Assembly (NCBI RefSeq): GCF_050897975.1
Contig: NZ_JBPAXY010000003.1
Location: 124,001 to 188,000, forward strand
DNA from: Pseudooceanicola sp050897975
GTDB taxonomy: Bacteria > Pseudomonadota > Alphaproteobacteria > Rhodobacterales > Rhodobacteraceae
Reading direction: 5' to 3'
DNA length: 64,000 nt
This document shows positions 7,855 through 18,154 of the stretch, piece by piece. Every line of letters begins with the position of its first letter. Positions within the stretch are counted from its first letter, which is position 1. A program made the translations under genes and the position numbers. The notes under the pieces were generated by a model that was not told the DNA's origin, ran no database searches, and saw only the letters and a list, made by a program, of their open reading frames with translations.

Positions 7855-8391
7855 ATGAGTAACCTGGACAATTTGCAGGGCCGGATCCTGGCCGCGATGG
7901 AGCGGATCGGGGCCGGTGTCGAAGGGCTGGCGGCGCCCGCGCCGGTGGCCAGCTGGCCCGAGGGCGAAAGCCCCGAGGAGCTGCGCCAGCAGCTGGAGGA
8001 TGAGCGCACCGTCACGGCCCAGCTGGACGAGCGGGTGAAGGCGCTGCATCTTCGCCTGGAAGAGATGGAGGCGGCCCTGGCCGAGGCGGCGCAGGCGCCC
8101 AGGGGCCCCGACCCCGAGGTGGCGGGCGCCCTGGCCCGTATGGACGAGGACATGGCGCGGCTGCGCGCCGCCAATGCGGCCCTGCGCGACAACAACCGCC
8201 TGCTGCGCGAGGCCCAGGGCAAGGCGTCCTATGAGCTGATGAACGCCGCCCTGGCCACCGAGCTGGAGGCGCTGCGCGCCGATCATGCCGCGGCCCAGGG
8301 CGAGGCGGCCACGATCCTGGCGGCGCTCACCACGCTGGTGGCCGAGGTGCCCGAGGCCGCAGGCGCTGGTGCAGAAGAAGGAGGGGTCTGA
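7855..8391 (+). CDS. Coiled-coil protein of unknown function, upstream of zapA
   Basis: This 178-residue protein is rich in Ala, Glu and Leu. Long heptad-like helices (about residues 40-80 and 90-150, with an Asn/Leu-rich stretch 'AANAALRDNNRLLREA') predict a coiled coil, and there is no signal peptide or membrane segment. I do not recognise a named family. Its stop codon overlaps the zapA start by one base (TGATG), so translation is probably coupled. A role in the division ring with ZapA is an inference from position. Confidence 0.7.
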   Translation: MSNLDNLQGRILAAMERIGAGVEGLAAPAPVASWPEGESPEELRQQLEDERTVTAQLDERVKALHLRLEEMEAALAEAAQAPRGPDPEVAGALARMDEDMARLRAANAALRDNNRLLREAQGKASYELMNAALATELEALRADHAAAQGEAATILAALTTLVAEVPEAAGAGAEEGGV

Positions 8392-8795
8392 TGCCCGAGG
8401 TGGAAATCTCTATCGGCGGTCGCCGCTTCGACGTGGCTTGCCAGGAAGGCGAAGAGCATTTTCTGGAAACCGCCGCCGGTCTTCTGGACCGCGAGGCGGT
8501 GACCCTGGTGCAGCAGACCGGGCGCATTCCCGAAAGCCGCATGTTGCTGATGGCCGGGCTGATGCTGGCCGACCGGACCGCCGGGATGGAAGACAAGGTG
8601 CAGGTGCTGCAAGAGCAGCTGGCGCAGATGCAGCAGGAGCTGGAGGCGCTGCGCACCGCGCCGCCGCCCGAGCCGCGGGTGATCGAGGTGCCGGTGGTGC
8701 CCGATGCGGTCACCGACACCCTGGCCGAACTGGCCGCCCGGGCCGAGGCCCTGGCCGACCGGGTCGAGGAAAAGGCCGCCGAGGCAGAGGGCTGA
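8391..8795 (+). CDS. zapA: Cell division protein ZapA
   Basis: ZapA bundles FtsZ filaments and promotes Z-ring assembly at mid-cell. The 134-residue protein opens with the typical 'VEISIGGRRFDVACQEGEE' strand-turn-strand head, followed by a helix with 'LLMAGLMLADR' and a C-terminal coiled coil (about 65-95). The tail beyond residue 100 is Ala/Glu-rich and longer than in E. coli ZapA (109 residues). It is translationally coupled to the upstream coiled-coil gene and followed by a strong terminator. Confidence 0.88.
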   Translation: MPEVEISIGGRRFDVACQEGEEHFLETAAGLLDREAVTLVQQTGRIPESRMLLMAGLMLADRTAGMEDKVQVLQEQLAQMQQELEALRTAPPPEPRVIEVPVVPDAVTDTLAELAARAEALADRVEEKAAEAEG

Positions 8796-8839
8796 GCCCG
8801 GTCCGCTATCGGGCCGGTCCAGACAGACCCGAGAGATGA

Positions 8840-8875
8840 AAAACCGGAGCGGAAGGTCTCTTCCGCTCCGGTTTT
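8840..8875. terminator. Bidirectional terminator between zapA and grxD
   Basis: A 15-bp perfect stem (8840-8854 with 8861-8875) has A-rich and T-rich edges on both sides, so it can end both the zapA transcript and the convergent grxD transcript. Confidence 0.88.
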
Positions 8876-8919
8876 GCTTTTCTGGTCCGAGGTCTGGGCC
8901 TCTGGAAACCCCTTGAAGA

Positions 8920-9282
8920 TCAAGCGTTTGCGGCGCGGATCTTTTCGGCGGCGTCCTTGTCGTAGGTGACGCCGTTCTCGTCGAACAGGCCGTCCAGCTC
9001 GCCCGACAGGGTCATCTCGGTGATGATGTCGCAGCCGCCCACGAACTCGCCCTTGACGTAAAGCTGGGGGATGGTCGGCCAGTCGGAATACTCCTTGATG
9101 CCCTGGCGGATCTCGTCATCGGCCAGCACGTTCACGTCGGTGTAATCGACGCCCATGTAGTTCAGCACCCCCGCCACGCGGCTGGAGAAGCCGCACTGCG
9201 GCATGGTCTTGGTGCCTTTCATGTAAAGCACCACGTCATTGGCTTTGACGGTCTCGTCGATACGGGTCTTGGCGTCGGTCAT
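8920..9282 (-). CDS. grxD: Monothiol glutaredoxin Grx4 family
   Basis: This 120-residue monothiol glutaredoxin carries the 'CGFS' active site, preceded by 'YMKGTKTMPQ' and followed by 'WPTIPQLYVKGEFVGGCDI', the glutathione and Fe-S binding surface. Such proteins hold a bridging [2Fe-2S] cluster and form complexes with BolA, acting in iron-sulfur trafficking and iron sensing. The bolA-family gene immediately upstream on the same strand strongly supports this partnership. Length and motifs are standard. Confidence 0.95.
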   Translation of the reverse strand: MTDAKTRIDETVKANDVVLYMKGTKTMPQCGFSSRVAGVLNYMGVDYTDVNVLADDEIRQGIKEYSDWPTIPQLYVKGEFVGGCDIITEMTLSGELDGLFDENGVTYDKDAAEKIRAANA

Positions 9283-9408
9283 GTCTTGCTCCTTCGGTAG
9301 GCGCGCCGTCCTTGCGCGCGCCGCACCCGCCAGTTGCGCGGGCCGTGTTTCACGAAAGCCGTAAGGGGCGGCGCGCCAGCCGGGCGCCGATCACGGCTGC
9401 ATTTTCGG

Positions 9409-9636
9409 TCAGGGCGCCCGGGTGGTCAGCGCCAGGGCGTGCAGTTCGCCGCTGTCCAGCTTGGCCTTCACCGCCGCATTCACGGCGCGTTGCTGCTGTA
9501 CGCGGTTCATGCCGCGAAAGCTTTCATCCTCGACCATGGCCGAGAAATGCTGCCCGTCATCGCCTTGCACGACGATCTTCGCGTCGGGAAAACTTTCACG
9601 GATAAGGGCTTCGATATCCGAGGCCTGAATCGCCAT
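9409..9636 (-). CDS. BolA-family protein, glutaredoxin partner
   Basis: This 75-residue single-domain protein has the BolA/IbaG class II KH-like fold. 'DIEALIRESFPDAKIVVQGDD' gives helix 1 and strand 1, 'HFSAMVEDESFRGMNRVQQQ' covers the core, and 'LHALALTTR' has the conserved His that ligates the shared [2Fe-2S] cluster. The start at 9636 is preceded by ACGGAG; the reading frame extends 19 residues further upstream without family similarity. With grxD 126 bp downstream it likely forms a Grx-BolA iron-sulfur complex. Confidence 0.9.
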   Translation of the reverse strand: MAIQASDIEALIRESFPDAKIVVQGDDGQHFSAMVEDESFRGMNRVQQQRAVNAAVKAKLDSGELHALALTTRAP

Positions 9637-9732
9637 GTGTCGCTCCGTTGGGTCGTTCGGACAGAATGTATGCGAGGGGCGGCGGGCTCGCAAGGGGAGG
9701 GGCCGCGCAAGCGATGTGCACGCGGGGGCAGC

Positions 9733-10371
9733 TTAGGGCGCGGGCGCGAAGGCCTCCAGCCGGGCCAGCAGGGCGGCCTTGTCGCGGGCCAGATGGCGCA
9801 GCCGGGCGCGGCGCGAGAAGATCCGCAGGCGGATCAGCACCCGGTCGCCCAACCCCTCGATCAGCACCAGCCGTTCGGGCGGGCCCGACAGCACGATATT
9901 GCCCGGGTGCAGGTCCTGGGTGACCAGGCCGCTGGTGGCGATCTGCTCGAACAGCTCGTCGATCAACGCCAGCAACGTGCCGTCGACCCGGCCCGCGCGC
10001 GCCAGGTCCACCAAGGTGGGGGCCGGGGCGCCATCGGCGCCCGCGATCCGCTCGACCGCGAAGGCGGGGCCAAGATCGGTGCGCGCGAAGCCGAAGAGCA
10101 GCGGCAGGAAGCGCGGCACCTCGTTGTTGCGCGCCAGGGCCGCCAGGTATTCCTCGTATTCACGATACCAGTTCACCAGCCCGCGATAGCGCCAGACGGC
10201 AAAGCGTTTCAGCCCGGGTTTGGCGGCATTGCGGAAATGGCGGCTTTGGCGGCGCGGCACCTTCAGCAGCACGTCAGGGGCATCGGGGTGCTGGTAGACA
10301 AGGCTTTCCTTGCCCTTTGCCAGGGGGATCCGGTCGGAAAGCGGGATGAGGTCCGAGAGGGCGGCGGGCAT
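9733..10371 (-). CDS. YrbL-like (PhoP regulatory network) kinase-fold protein
   Basis: This 212-residue protein resembles the YrbL family, which has a reduced protein-kinase-like fold. It shows an N-terminal 'LAKGKESLVYQHP' glycine loop, 'VLLKVPR' with a likely ATP-site Lys, 'GLVTQDLHPGNIVL' corresponding to the catalytic loop (HxDlhpgN-like), and 'LVLIEGLGDR' in the DFG position. Its substrate is unknown. It lies between purL and bolA-grxD, all on the minus strand, 202 bp beyond purL with a hairpin between, so it probably has its own promoter. Confidence 0.75.
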   Translation of the reverse strand: MPAALSDLIPLSDRIPLAKGKESLVYQHPDAPDVLLKVPRRQSRHFRNAAKPGLKRFAVWRYRGLVNWYREYEEYLAALARNNEVPRFLPLLFGFARTDLGPAFAVERIAGADGAPAPTLVDLARAGRVDGTLLALIDELFEQIATSGLVTQDLHPGNIVLSGPPERLVLIEGLGDRVLIRLRIFSRRARLRHLARDKAALLARLEAFAPAP

Positions 10372-10501
10372 GATCTGACCCCAGTTTGTGACGGTTTTGT
10401 CGCGCTTATATGACAGCTTTCGCGGAGGCACGACAGCGCTGCGCAAAACGTGATCGGCCGGGGAGAGGGCCCGGGGGGCGGGAATGCGCCAGAAAGGCGA
10501 A

Positions 10502-10530
10502 GGGCGGCGCCGGTCTGCCCGGCGCCGCCC
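10502..10530 (-). terminator. Hairpin downstream of purL
   Basis: A 10-bp perfect GC stem (GGGCGGCGCC type) lies 44 bp beyond the purL stop. There is no strong T-run on the minus strand, so it could be an attenuating or RNA-stabilising hairpin rather than a true terminator. Confidence 0.5.
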
Positions 10531-10573
10531 CCTTGATCCCTGTCTGGCCGCCTGTGGCGACCGGGTGCCCTGG

Positions 10574-12739
<2,166 letters not shown>

Positions 12740-12898
12740 GGGATCCCCCTGGGTGACGTTGGGGGGGATTTACGCCAGAGCGCGGCTTTGGGGAAGGGGG
12801 GCAGGGCGATTTCCCATGGACTGTGGGGGATGGCGCGGCAACTGGGCGGCTCGGCGGGCGCTGCCCTCGTTGCCGGAGGCGACGGGCGGAAAGGGGAG

Positions 12899-12964
12899 GT
12901 GGGGGGCTCTGCCCCCGTCCGCCGGGGCGGACTCCCCCGGAGTATTTTCAGCCCGGTGATGATG
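12899..12964 (+). repeat. Dispersed intergenic palindromic repeat, copy B
   Basis: A G6/C5 hairpin (12901-12916) and a second small hairpin (12917-12932) are followed by CCCCCGGAGTATTTTC and then GCCCGGTGATGATG. The layout matches copy A at 5325-5387. The 3' half forms a perfect inverted repeat with copy C. The 689 bp between purL and the LysR gene contain no recognisable coding sequence. Confidence 0.65.
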
Positions 12965-13082
12965 CGGGACAAGACCCGGAATGGCTCCCTCCTTCTGCCA
13001 TGAAGAGCGTGGCACGCTCCTGAACCGGAAGGAGGCCGCCCATCAGGGCAATGTTTCCCATCATCACCGGGCTGAAAATACT
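12941..13082. repeat. Perfect 24-bp inverted repeat with 94-bp spacer
   Basis: Bases 12941-12964 are exactly complementary to 13059-13082. The 94-bp spacer contains further nested palindromes, including GAGCGT-GGC-ACGCTC at about 13005-13019. The arrangement looks like a paired REP/BIME-type or MITE-like element rather than an insertion sequence: no open reading frame is inside. Confidence 0.75.
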
Positions 13083-13107
13083 CCCGCCGGAGGCTCTCTC
13101 CAGAGAG
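13059..13107 (-). repeat. Dispersed intergenic repeat, copy C (inverted)
   Basis: Read on the minus strand this has GCCTCCGGCGGGAGTATTTT followed by the same 13-base tail as copy B. It is preceded by a small CTCTC/GAGAG hairpin. It is the opposite-strand partner of copy B. Confidence 0.6.
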
Positions 13108-13157
13108 AAAGCAGAAAAGGGGGGGGCGGGGGCAGGACGTTCGTTGCAGGCGCGGGC

Positions 13158-13186
13158 AAAAAAAAGGCCGGACACAAAGTCCGGCC
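13158..13186 (-). terminator. Strong rho-independent terminator without assigned gene
   Basis: An 8-bp stem GGCCGGAC/GTCCGGCC (13166-13173 with 13179-13186) and 5-base loop is followed on the minus strand by eight consecutive T. It is too far from the LysR gene (which has its own hairpin) to be its obvious end. Confidence 0.85.
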
Positions 13187-13330
13187 AAGTCCAACAGGGA
13201 GGTATGAAGATGATGCGCCGCTAGGCGCGATCACCATCGAGTGCCCAGATATTGGTCGGAGTTGAAACGATCAAGCCCCAAAGTGCCCTGCTTTCTACAT
13301 TGCTGCTATGCAAGCAATGCAGGGCCCTTT
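13158..13330 (-). ncRNA. Candidate small RNA with anti-Shine-Dalgarno motif
   Basis: The minus strand ends in a textbook terminator (13186-13158) without an assignable gene before it. The preceding 140 bases include CCTCCC (13202-13197), a sequence complementary to ribosome binding sites and similar to the C-rich loops of Rhodobacter 'CCUCC'-type small RNAs. The 5' end is unknown; an inverted repeat CATTGCT/AGCAATG near 13298-13319 could mark the promoter. Only a 40-codon GTG frame without ribosome site is present. Existence is inferred. Confidence 0.35.
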
Positions 13331-13361
13331 CGCCAGCGTTCACAGGCGACGGATCGCAGGG

Positions 13362-13408
13362 GAAAAGCGACGCCGCGCCGAGGTCTGGCCCGGGCGCGGC
13401 GGCGTCGT
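13362..13408 (-). terminator. Terminator of the LysR gene
   Basis: A GC-rich stem (13368-13379 with about 13393-13407, one small bulge) is followed on the minus strand by TTTTCC, about 20 bp beyond the LysR stop codon. Confidence 0.6.
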
Positions 13409-13428
13409 GGTTTGCCTGATCGGCGGGG

Positions 13429-14343
13429 TCAGTCAGAGTCGCGGTCGCGCAACTCGCGGATCGTGCGGCGGTGCGCCATGATCTCGTCCTGGACGAAATC
13501 GCGGAAGGCGGCGACGCGTTTCGAGTGGCGCAGCTCTTCGGGGAAGGCGAGGAAGACCGGCACTTCGCCCGACTCGATGTCGGGGAAGATCCGCTCCAGG
13601 GTCGGGAAATCCTCGACGATGTAATCGGGCAGCACGCCGATGCCGAGGTTGTGGATCACCGCCTGCAAGACGCCGAAGTAGTTATTCACCGTCAGGGTCG
13701 AGCGGACGTCGGAACTCATCAGCTGGTTGACCAGGGCGCCGCCCGCGGCCACCTGCGGCGCGGCGGGGGTCTGGCAGATCAGACGGTGGGTCGACAGATC
13801 CTCGATGGTTTCGGGCTTGCCGTAGCGGGCGATGTAATCGGCCGAGGCATAGCAGCGCATTCGGATCGACATCAGCTTCTTGCGGATCAGGTCGGCCTGG
13901 CTGGGTTCCTTCATCCGCACCGCCACGTCGGCCTCGCGCATGGGCAGGTCCAGCACCCGCTCTTCCAGCATCAGGTCGATCTTCAGATCGGGATACTGCT
14001 CGTACAGCTTGGGCAGGCGCGGCGCCAGCCACAGGGTGCCGAAGCCCACGGCGGTGGTCACCCGCAGTTCGCCGAACACCTCTTCCTCGCTGTCGCGGAT
14101 CCGCGCGGTGGCGGTTTCCAGGCGCTTGGCCATGGCGCGGGTCGCGTCGAACAGCAACTCGCCCTGTTCGGTGAGAATCAGCCCCCGCGCGTGGCGGTGG
14201 AACAGGGTGGTGTTCAGGCTCTCTTCCAGGCCGCGGATTTGGCGGGAAACTGCCGACTGCGACAGGTGCAGCGCATCACCGGCATGGGTGAGGCTGCCCG
14301 CATCCGCGACCGCGTGAAAGATTCTTAGCTTGTCCCAATCCAT
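13429..14343 (-). CDS. LysR-family transcriptional regulator
   Basis: This is a full-length 304-residue LysR protein. The N-terminal winged helix-turn-helix is clear: 'MDWDKLRIFHAVADAGSLT' followed by 'LHLSQSAVSRQIRGLEE'. The effector domain contains 'LRVTTAVGFGTLWL' and 'DVAVRMKEPSQ', as in the GcvA/AmpR-like subgroup. It is divergent from the indolepyruvate ferredoxin oxidoreductase gene with 175 bp between them, the standard arrangement for a LysR regulator and its target, so control of that gene is a reasonable inference. The effector is unknown. Confidence 0.9.
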   Translation of the reverse strand: MDWDKLRIFHAVADAGSLTHAGDALHLSQSAVSRQIRGLEESLNTTLFHRHARGLILTEQGELLFDATRAMAKRLETATARIRDSEEEVFGELRVTTAVGFGTLWLAPRLPKLYEQYPDLKIDLMLEERVLDLPMREADVAVRMKEPSQADLIRKKLMSIRMRCYASADYIARYGKPETIEDLSTHRLICQTPAAPQVAAGGALVNQLMSSDVRSTLTVNNYFGVLQAVIHNLGIGVLPDYIVEDFPTLERIFPDIESGEVPVFLAFPEELRHSKRVAAFRDFVQDEIMAHRRTIRELRDRDSD

Positions 14344-14518
14344 GGTGAAACTGCCTGTCGTGACCCGTGCGGGTTTGAGAAACTAAATACCATCGTTTTC
14401 GTGGCGCTTGTCTTAACGTTAGCCCGAAACGAGGGATAGGAGAAAGTCGGGAATTCCGGGGATAGGTCATTCGTTCTGACCCGAACCTGCCGTATGGTGA
14501 GGCAGAGGAGGAGCAGCC

Positions 14519-17500
14519 ATGACCCATCAGAGGATCTCGCTCGACGATCGCTTCGATATCACCAAAAGTCCGGTTCTGTTGAATGGCACACAGGCGCTGG
14601 TGCGCCTGATGCTGCATCAGGCGGCGCGTGATCGCGCCCAGGGGCTGAACACCGCCGGGTTCTGTACCGGCTATCGCGGCTCGCCCCTGGGGGCGGTCGA
14701 CATGCAGATGCACCGCGCCGAGCGGTTGCTGAACGCCGCCTCGATTCGCTTTCAGGAGGGGCTGAACGAGGATCTGGCCGCCACCGCTCTGTGGGGCGCG
14801 CAACAGGCCGAGCTGCGCGGCGAGGGGAAATACGACGGCGTCTTCGGCCTGTGGTACGGCAAGGGCCCGGGCGTCGACCGTTCGGGCGATGCGATGAAAC
14901 ATGCCAACATGGCCGGCACCTCGCCCCATGGCGGAGTGCTGATGGCCATGGGCGACGACCACACCGGCGAAAGCTCGACCGTGCTGCACCAGTCCGAATG
15001 GGCGCTGGTCGATGCCTATATGCCCATCGTCAGCCCCGCCGGGGTGCAAGAGATCCTGGACCTGGGCGTCTACGGCTGGGCGCTGAGCCGCTATGCCGGG
15101 GTCTGGGTCGGGCTGAAGACGATGAAGGACACGGTCGAGGCGACCTCGGTCGTGGATGGCGATCCGCACCGAATGAAGCTGGTCTTGCCGCAGGATTTCG
15201 AGATGCCCGAGGGCGGGCTGAACATCCGCCTGGGCGACAGCCCGGTCGAGCAGGAAGCGCGGATGGTCGATTACAAGCGCTTCGCCGCCGAGGCCTTCGC
15301 CCGCGCCAACCGCATCGACAACCGCATGTGGGGCAAGCCGGGGGCCAGGATCGGCATCGTCTCGGCGGGCAAGAATTACCTCGACGTGGTTCATGCCCTG
15401 TCCCTGCTGGGCATCGACGAGGCGGAGGCCGAACGGCTGGGCGTGACCACATACAAAGTGGCCCAGGTCTGGCCGCTGGACATGGCGGGCTTCCGCGACT
15501 GGGCGGCGGGTCTGGACCTGATCGTGGTGGTCGAGGAAAAGCGCAAGCTGCTGGAAGTGCAGATCAAGGAGGCGATCTTTGACGACCGCCAGGGGCGCCG
15601 GGTCTATGGGGCACGCAAGGGCGGGCTTGGCTCGGACGAGCTGTTCCAGGTCAAGGGTGCCCTGGATCCCGTTGAGATCGCAGAGAAACTCGGCCAGATC
15701 CTGATCGAGGAGGGGCGCGACAGCGATCGCATTCGTGCCGGGCTGCAGGCCCTGGGCGAGGTGCGGCGCAACGACAATGTCACGGATATCGCGGCCCGGC
15801 TGCCCTATTTCTGCGCCGGTTGCCCGCACAACACCTCGACCAAGCTGCCCGAGGGCAGCCGCGCCTATGCCGGGATCGGCTGTCACTACATGGTGCAGTG
15901 GATGGACCGCGAAACCAGCGGCTTTACCCATATGGGGGCCGAGGGCGCGAACTGGATCGGCGAGGCGCCCTTCTCGACCCGGCCCCATGTGTTCCAGAAC
16001 CTGGGCGATGGCACCTACAACCACTCGGGCATCCAGGCGATCCGCGCGGCCCAGGCGGCGGGGACCACCATCACCTACAAGATCCTGTTCAACGACGCCG
16101 TGGCCATGACCGGCGGCCAGAAGAACGAGGGCGGGCTGACCGCCTATCGCATCGCGGCAGAGCTGATGGCCATGGGCCTGTCTCATGTGGCGCTGGTCTA
16201 CGACGAAAAGGAAAATGTCGATCTTTCGCAAGTGCCGCAAGGGATTGAGGTTGCCGAACGGGCCGATCTGCTACGTGTTGAAGAGAATATCGCAAAGGTC
16301 GAAGGGGTCTCGGCGATCCTTTACGTGCAGACCTGCGCGGCGGAAAAGCGGCGGCGGCGCAAGCGCGGCCAGTTCCCGGACCCCGACAAGCGGGTCTTCA
16401 TCAACACCGATGTCTGCGAGGGCTGCGGCGATTGCGGGGTGCAGTCGAACTGCGTCGCCATCGTCCCCGAAGAGACCGAGCTGGGCCGCAAGCGGGCCAT
16501 CGACCAGTCGGCCTGCAACAAGGACTTCAGCTGTCTGAAAGGGTTCTGCCCCAGCTTCGTGACCCTGGAAGGGGCCACGCCGAAGAAGGAAAGCGGGACC
16601 CATCTGGACCTGCCCGAGGATATGCCGCTGCCCACGCTGCCGCAGATCCAGGGCACCCATAATATCGTCATCACCGGGGTCGGTGGCACCGGGGTTGTGA
16701 CCATCGGCGCCGTGCTGGCCCAGGCCGCGCAGATCGACGGCAAGGGGGCGGGAATGATGGAGATGGCGGGCCTGGCCCAAAAGGGCGGCGCCGTGCATAT
16801 CCACCTGAGGATTGCCGAAAAGCCCGGCGATATCAGTGCAATACGCGTCGCAACGGGCGAGGCGGATGCGCTGATCGGCGGCGATCTGGTGGTCAGCGCC
16901 GGGTCGAAGACCCTGGGCCTGACCCGCACCGGGCGCACCGGGGCGGTGGTCAACAGCCATGACATCGTCACCGGTGACTTCACCCGAAACACGGAATTTT
17001 CCATTCCTTCTGATAGGTTGGAGCTGCAACTTCAGGCGCGACTTAAGGAAGGTCTGGTGCTGTTCGATGCCAGCGAACTGGCCCGGGCGACCATGGGGGA
17101 TTCCATCTTCTCCAACATGATGGTGCTGGGCGCCGCCTGGCAACGCGGCCTGGTGCCGCTGAGCCAGGAGGCGATTGCCCAGGCGATCGCGCTGAACGGG
17201 GCGGCGGTCGAGCGCAATCTGCGCGCCTTCGAAATCGGTCGCTGGGCGGCGCTGAACCTGCGCGAGGCCGAGCGTTTGGCCGCGCCGCAGGTCGAAGAGG
17301 CCAAGCCGCGGACGCTGGAAGAGATCATCGCCTTCCGCGCCGACCATCTGCGCCAGTACCAGAACCGGCGGCTGGCGAAGAAATACCGCGCCTTCGTCGA
17401 GCGTTTCACCGATCCGGCGCTGCAAGAGGCGGTGGCCAAGGGCTATCACAAGCTGTTGGCCGTAAAGGACGAATACGAGGTTGCCCGGCTGCTTCTGGAC

Positions 17501-17932
17501 ACCCGCGCCAAGGCGGCGCAACAGTTCGACGGCGATTTCCGCATGACCTATCACTTGGCCCCGCCGATCTTCGAGAAGATGGGCAGCGATGGCCGCCCGG
17601 TGAAGCGCGCCTTCGGCGAGGGGATGCGGCGGTCCCTGTGGCTTCTGGCCCATCTGAAGGGTCTGCGCGGCACCGTTCTGGACCCGTTCCGCCGCCTGGA
17701 GGAACGCCGGATGGAGCGCGCGCTTCTGGCCCAGTACGAAGCGGATATGGGCCAGATCGCAAAGGGTTACGATCCGGAGTTGAAGGACGTTGCCGTGGCC
17801 CTGGCCGAGCTGCCCCTGTCGATACGGGGCTTCGGCCCGGTGAAGGCGGCCAACGAGGCGCGGGCGGCCAAGACCCGCGAAGGCCTCTTGGCGCAGTTGC
17901 GCGACGGCCCGCTGCGCGCCGCCGCCGAGTGA
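14519..17932 (+). CDS. Indolepyruvate ferredoxin oxidoreductase, single-chain type
   Basis: This 1137-residue enzyme belongs to the fused 2-oxoacid:ferredoxin oxidoreductases that oxidatively decarboxylate aryl pyruvates (from Trp, Phe, Tyr) to acyl-CoA. Order of parts: an N-terminal pyrimidine-binding domain ('GYRGSPLGAVDMQM'), a ThDP domain ('GCHYMVQWMD' about residue 455, 'LGDGTYNHSG' about 495), a Cys-rich region ('CEGCGDCG' about 631, 'CLKGFC') for Fe-S binding, and a gamma domain ('GVGGTGVVTIG' about 720). GGAGGAG supports the start. A weak hairpin at 17933-17955 follows the stop. Confidence 0.93.
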   Translation: MTHQRISLDDRFDITKSPVLLNGTQALVRLMLHQAARDRAQGLNTAGFCTGYRGSPLGAVDMQMHRAERLLNAASIRFQEGLNEDLAATALWGAQQAELRGEGKYDGVFGLWYGKGPGVDRSGDAMKHANMAGTSPHGGVLMAMGDDHTGESSTVLHQSEWALVDAYMPIVSPAGVQEILDLGVYGWALSRYAGVWVGLKTMKDTVEATSVVDGDPHRMKLVLPQDFEMPEGGLNIRLGDSPVEQEARMVDYKRFAAEAFARANRIDNRMWGKPGARIGIVSAGKNYLDVVHALSLLGIDEAEAERLGVTTYKVAQVWPLDMAGFRDWAAGLDLIVVVEEKRKLLEVQIKEAIFDDRQGRRVYGARKGGLGSDELFQVKGALDPVEIAEKLGQILIEEGRDSDRIRAGLQALGEVRRNDNVTDIAARLPYFCAGCPHNTSTKLPEGSRAYAGIGCHYMVQWMDRETSGFTHMGAEGANWIGEAPFSTRPHVFQNLGDGTYNHSGIQAIRAAQAAGTTITYKILFNDAVAMTGGQKNEGGLTAYRIAAELMAMGLSHVALVYDEKENVDLSQVPQGIEVAERADLLRVEENIAKVEGVSAILYVQTCAAEKRRRRKRGQFPDPDKRVFINTDVCEGCGDCGVQSNCVAIVPEETELGRKRAIDQSACNKDFSCLKGFCPSFVTLEGATPKKESGTHLDLPEDMPLPTLPQIQGTHNIVITGVGGTGVVTIGAVLAQAAQIDGKGAGMMEMAGLAQKGGAVHIHLRIAEKPGDISAIRVATGEADALIGGDLVVSAGSKTLGLTRTGRTGAVVNSHDIVTGDFTRNTEFSIPSDRLELQLQARLKEGLVLFDASELARATMGDSIFSNMMVLGAAWQRGLVPLSQEAIAQAIALNGAAVERNLRAFEIGRWAALNLREAERLAAPQVEEAKPRTLEEIIAFRADHLRQYQNRRLAKKYRAFVERFTDPALQEAVAKGYHKLLAVKDEYEVARLLLDTRAKAAQQFDGDFRMTYHLAPPIFEKMGSDGRPVKRAFGEGMRRSLWLLAHLKGLRGTVLDPFRRLEERRMERALLAQYEADMGQIAKGYDPELKDVAVALAELPLSIRGFGPVKAANEARAAKTREGLLAQLRDGPLRAAAE

Positions 17933-18154
17933 GAGGGGGCGCTTCGGCGCCCTCTTGCCGGTCCCTCTGCCGCCGATTTGGGGCTGCATCGGACCATGCT
18001 TAACTGAATGGCAAGAACGCTGCGCTTCGATGGCGTGGGCAGCACGGGCGCAGGCCCGCGCTGCCTGTGCAACATATCGCGTCGCAGGCCCGGCAAGAGA
18101 CTGGATCGAATCCGACGCCCTCGCTAAGGAGGCGCAATCCTCGGGGACCGACAC

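Noticed and set aside
13221..13343. A 40-codon GTG-initiated frame on the minus strand.
   Set aside because: It has no ribosome site, no family resemblance, and overlaps the candidate small RNA, which explains the terminator better.
14418..14430. GTTAGCCCGAAAC upstream of the indolepyruvate oxidoreductase, similar to the gap operator.
   Set aside because: Only one half matches; the second half diverges, so it was not counted in the operator family.
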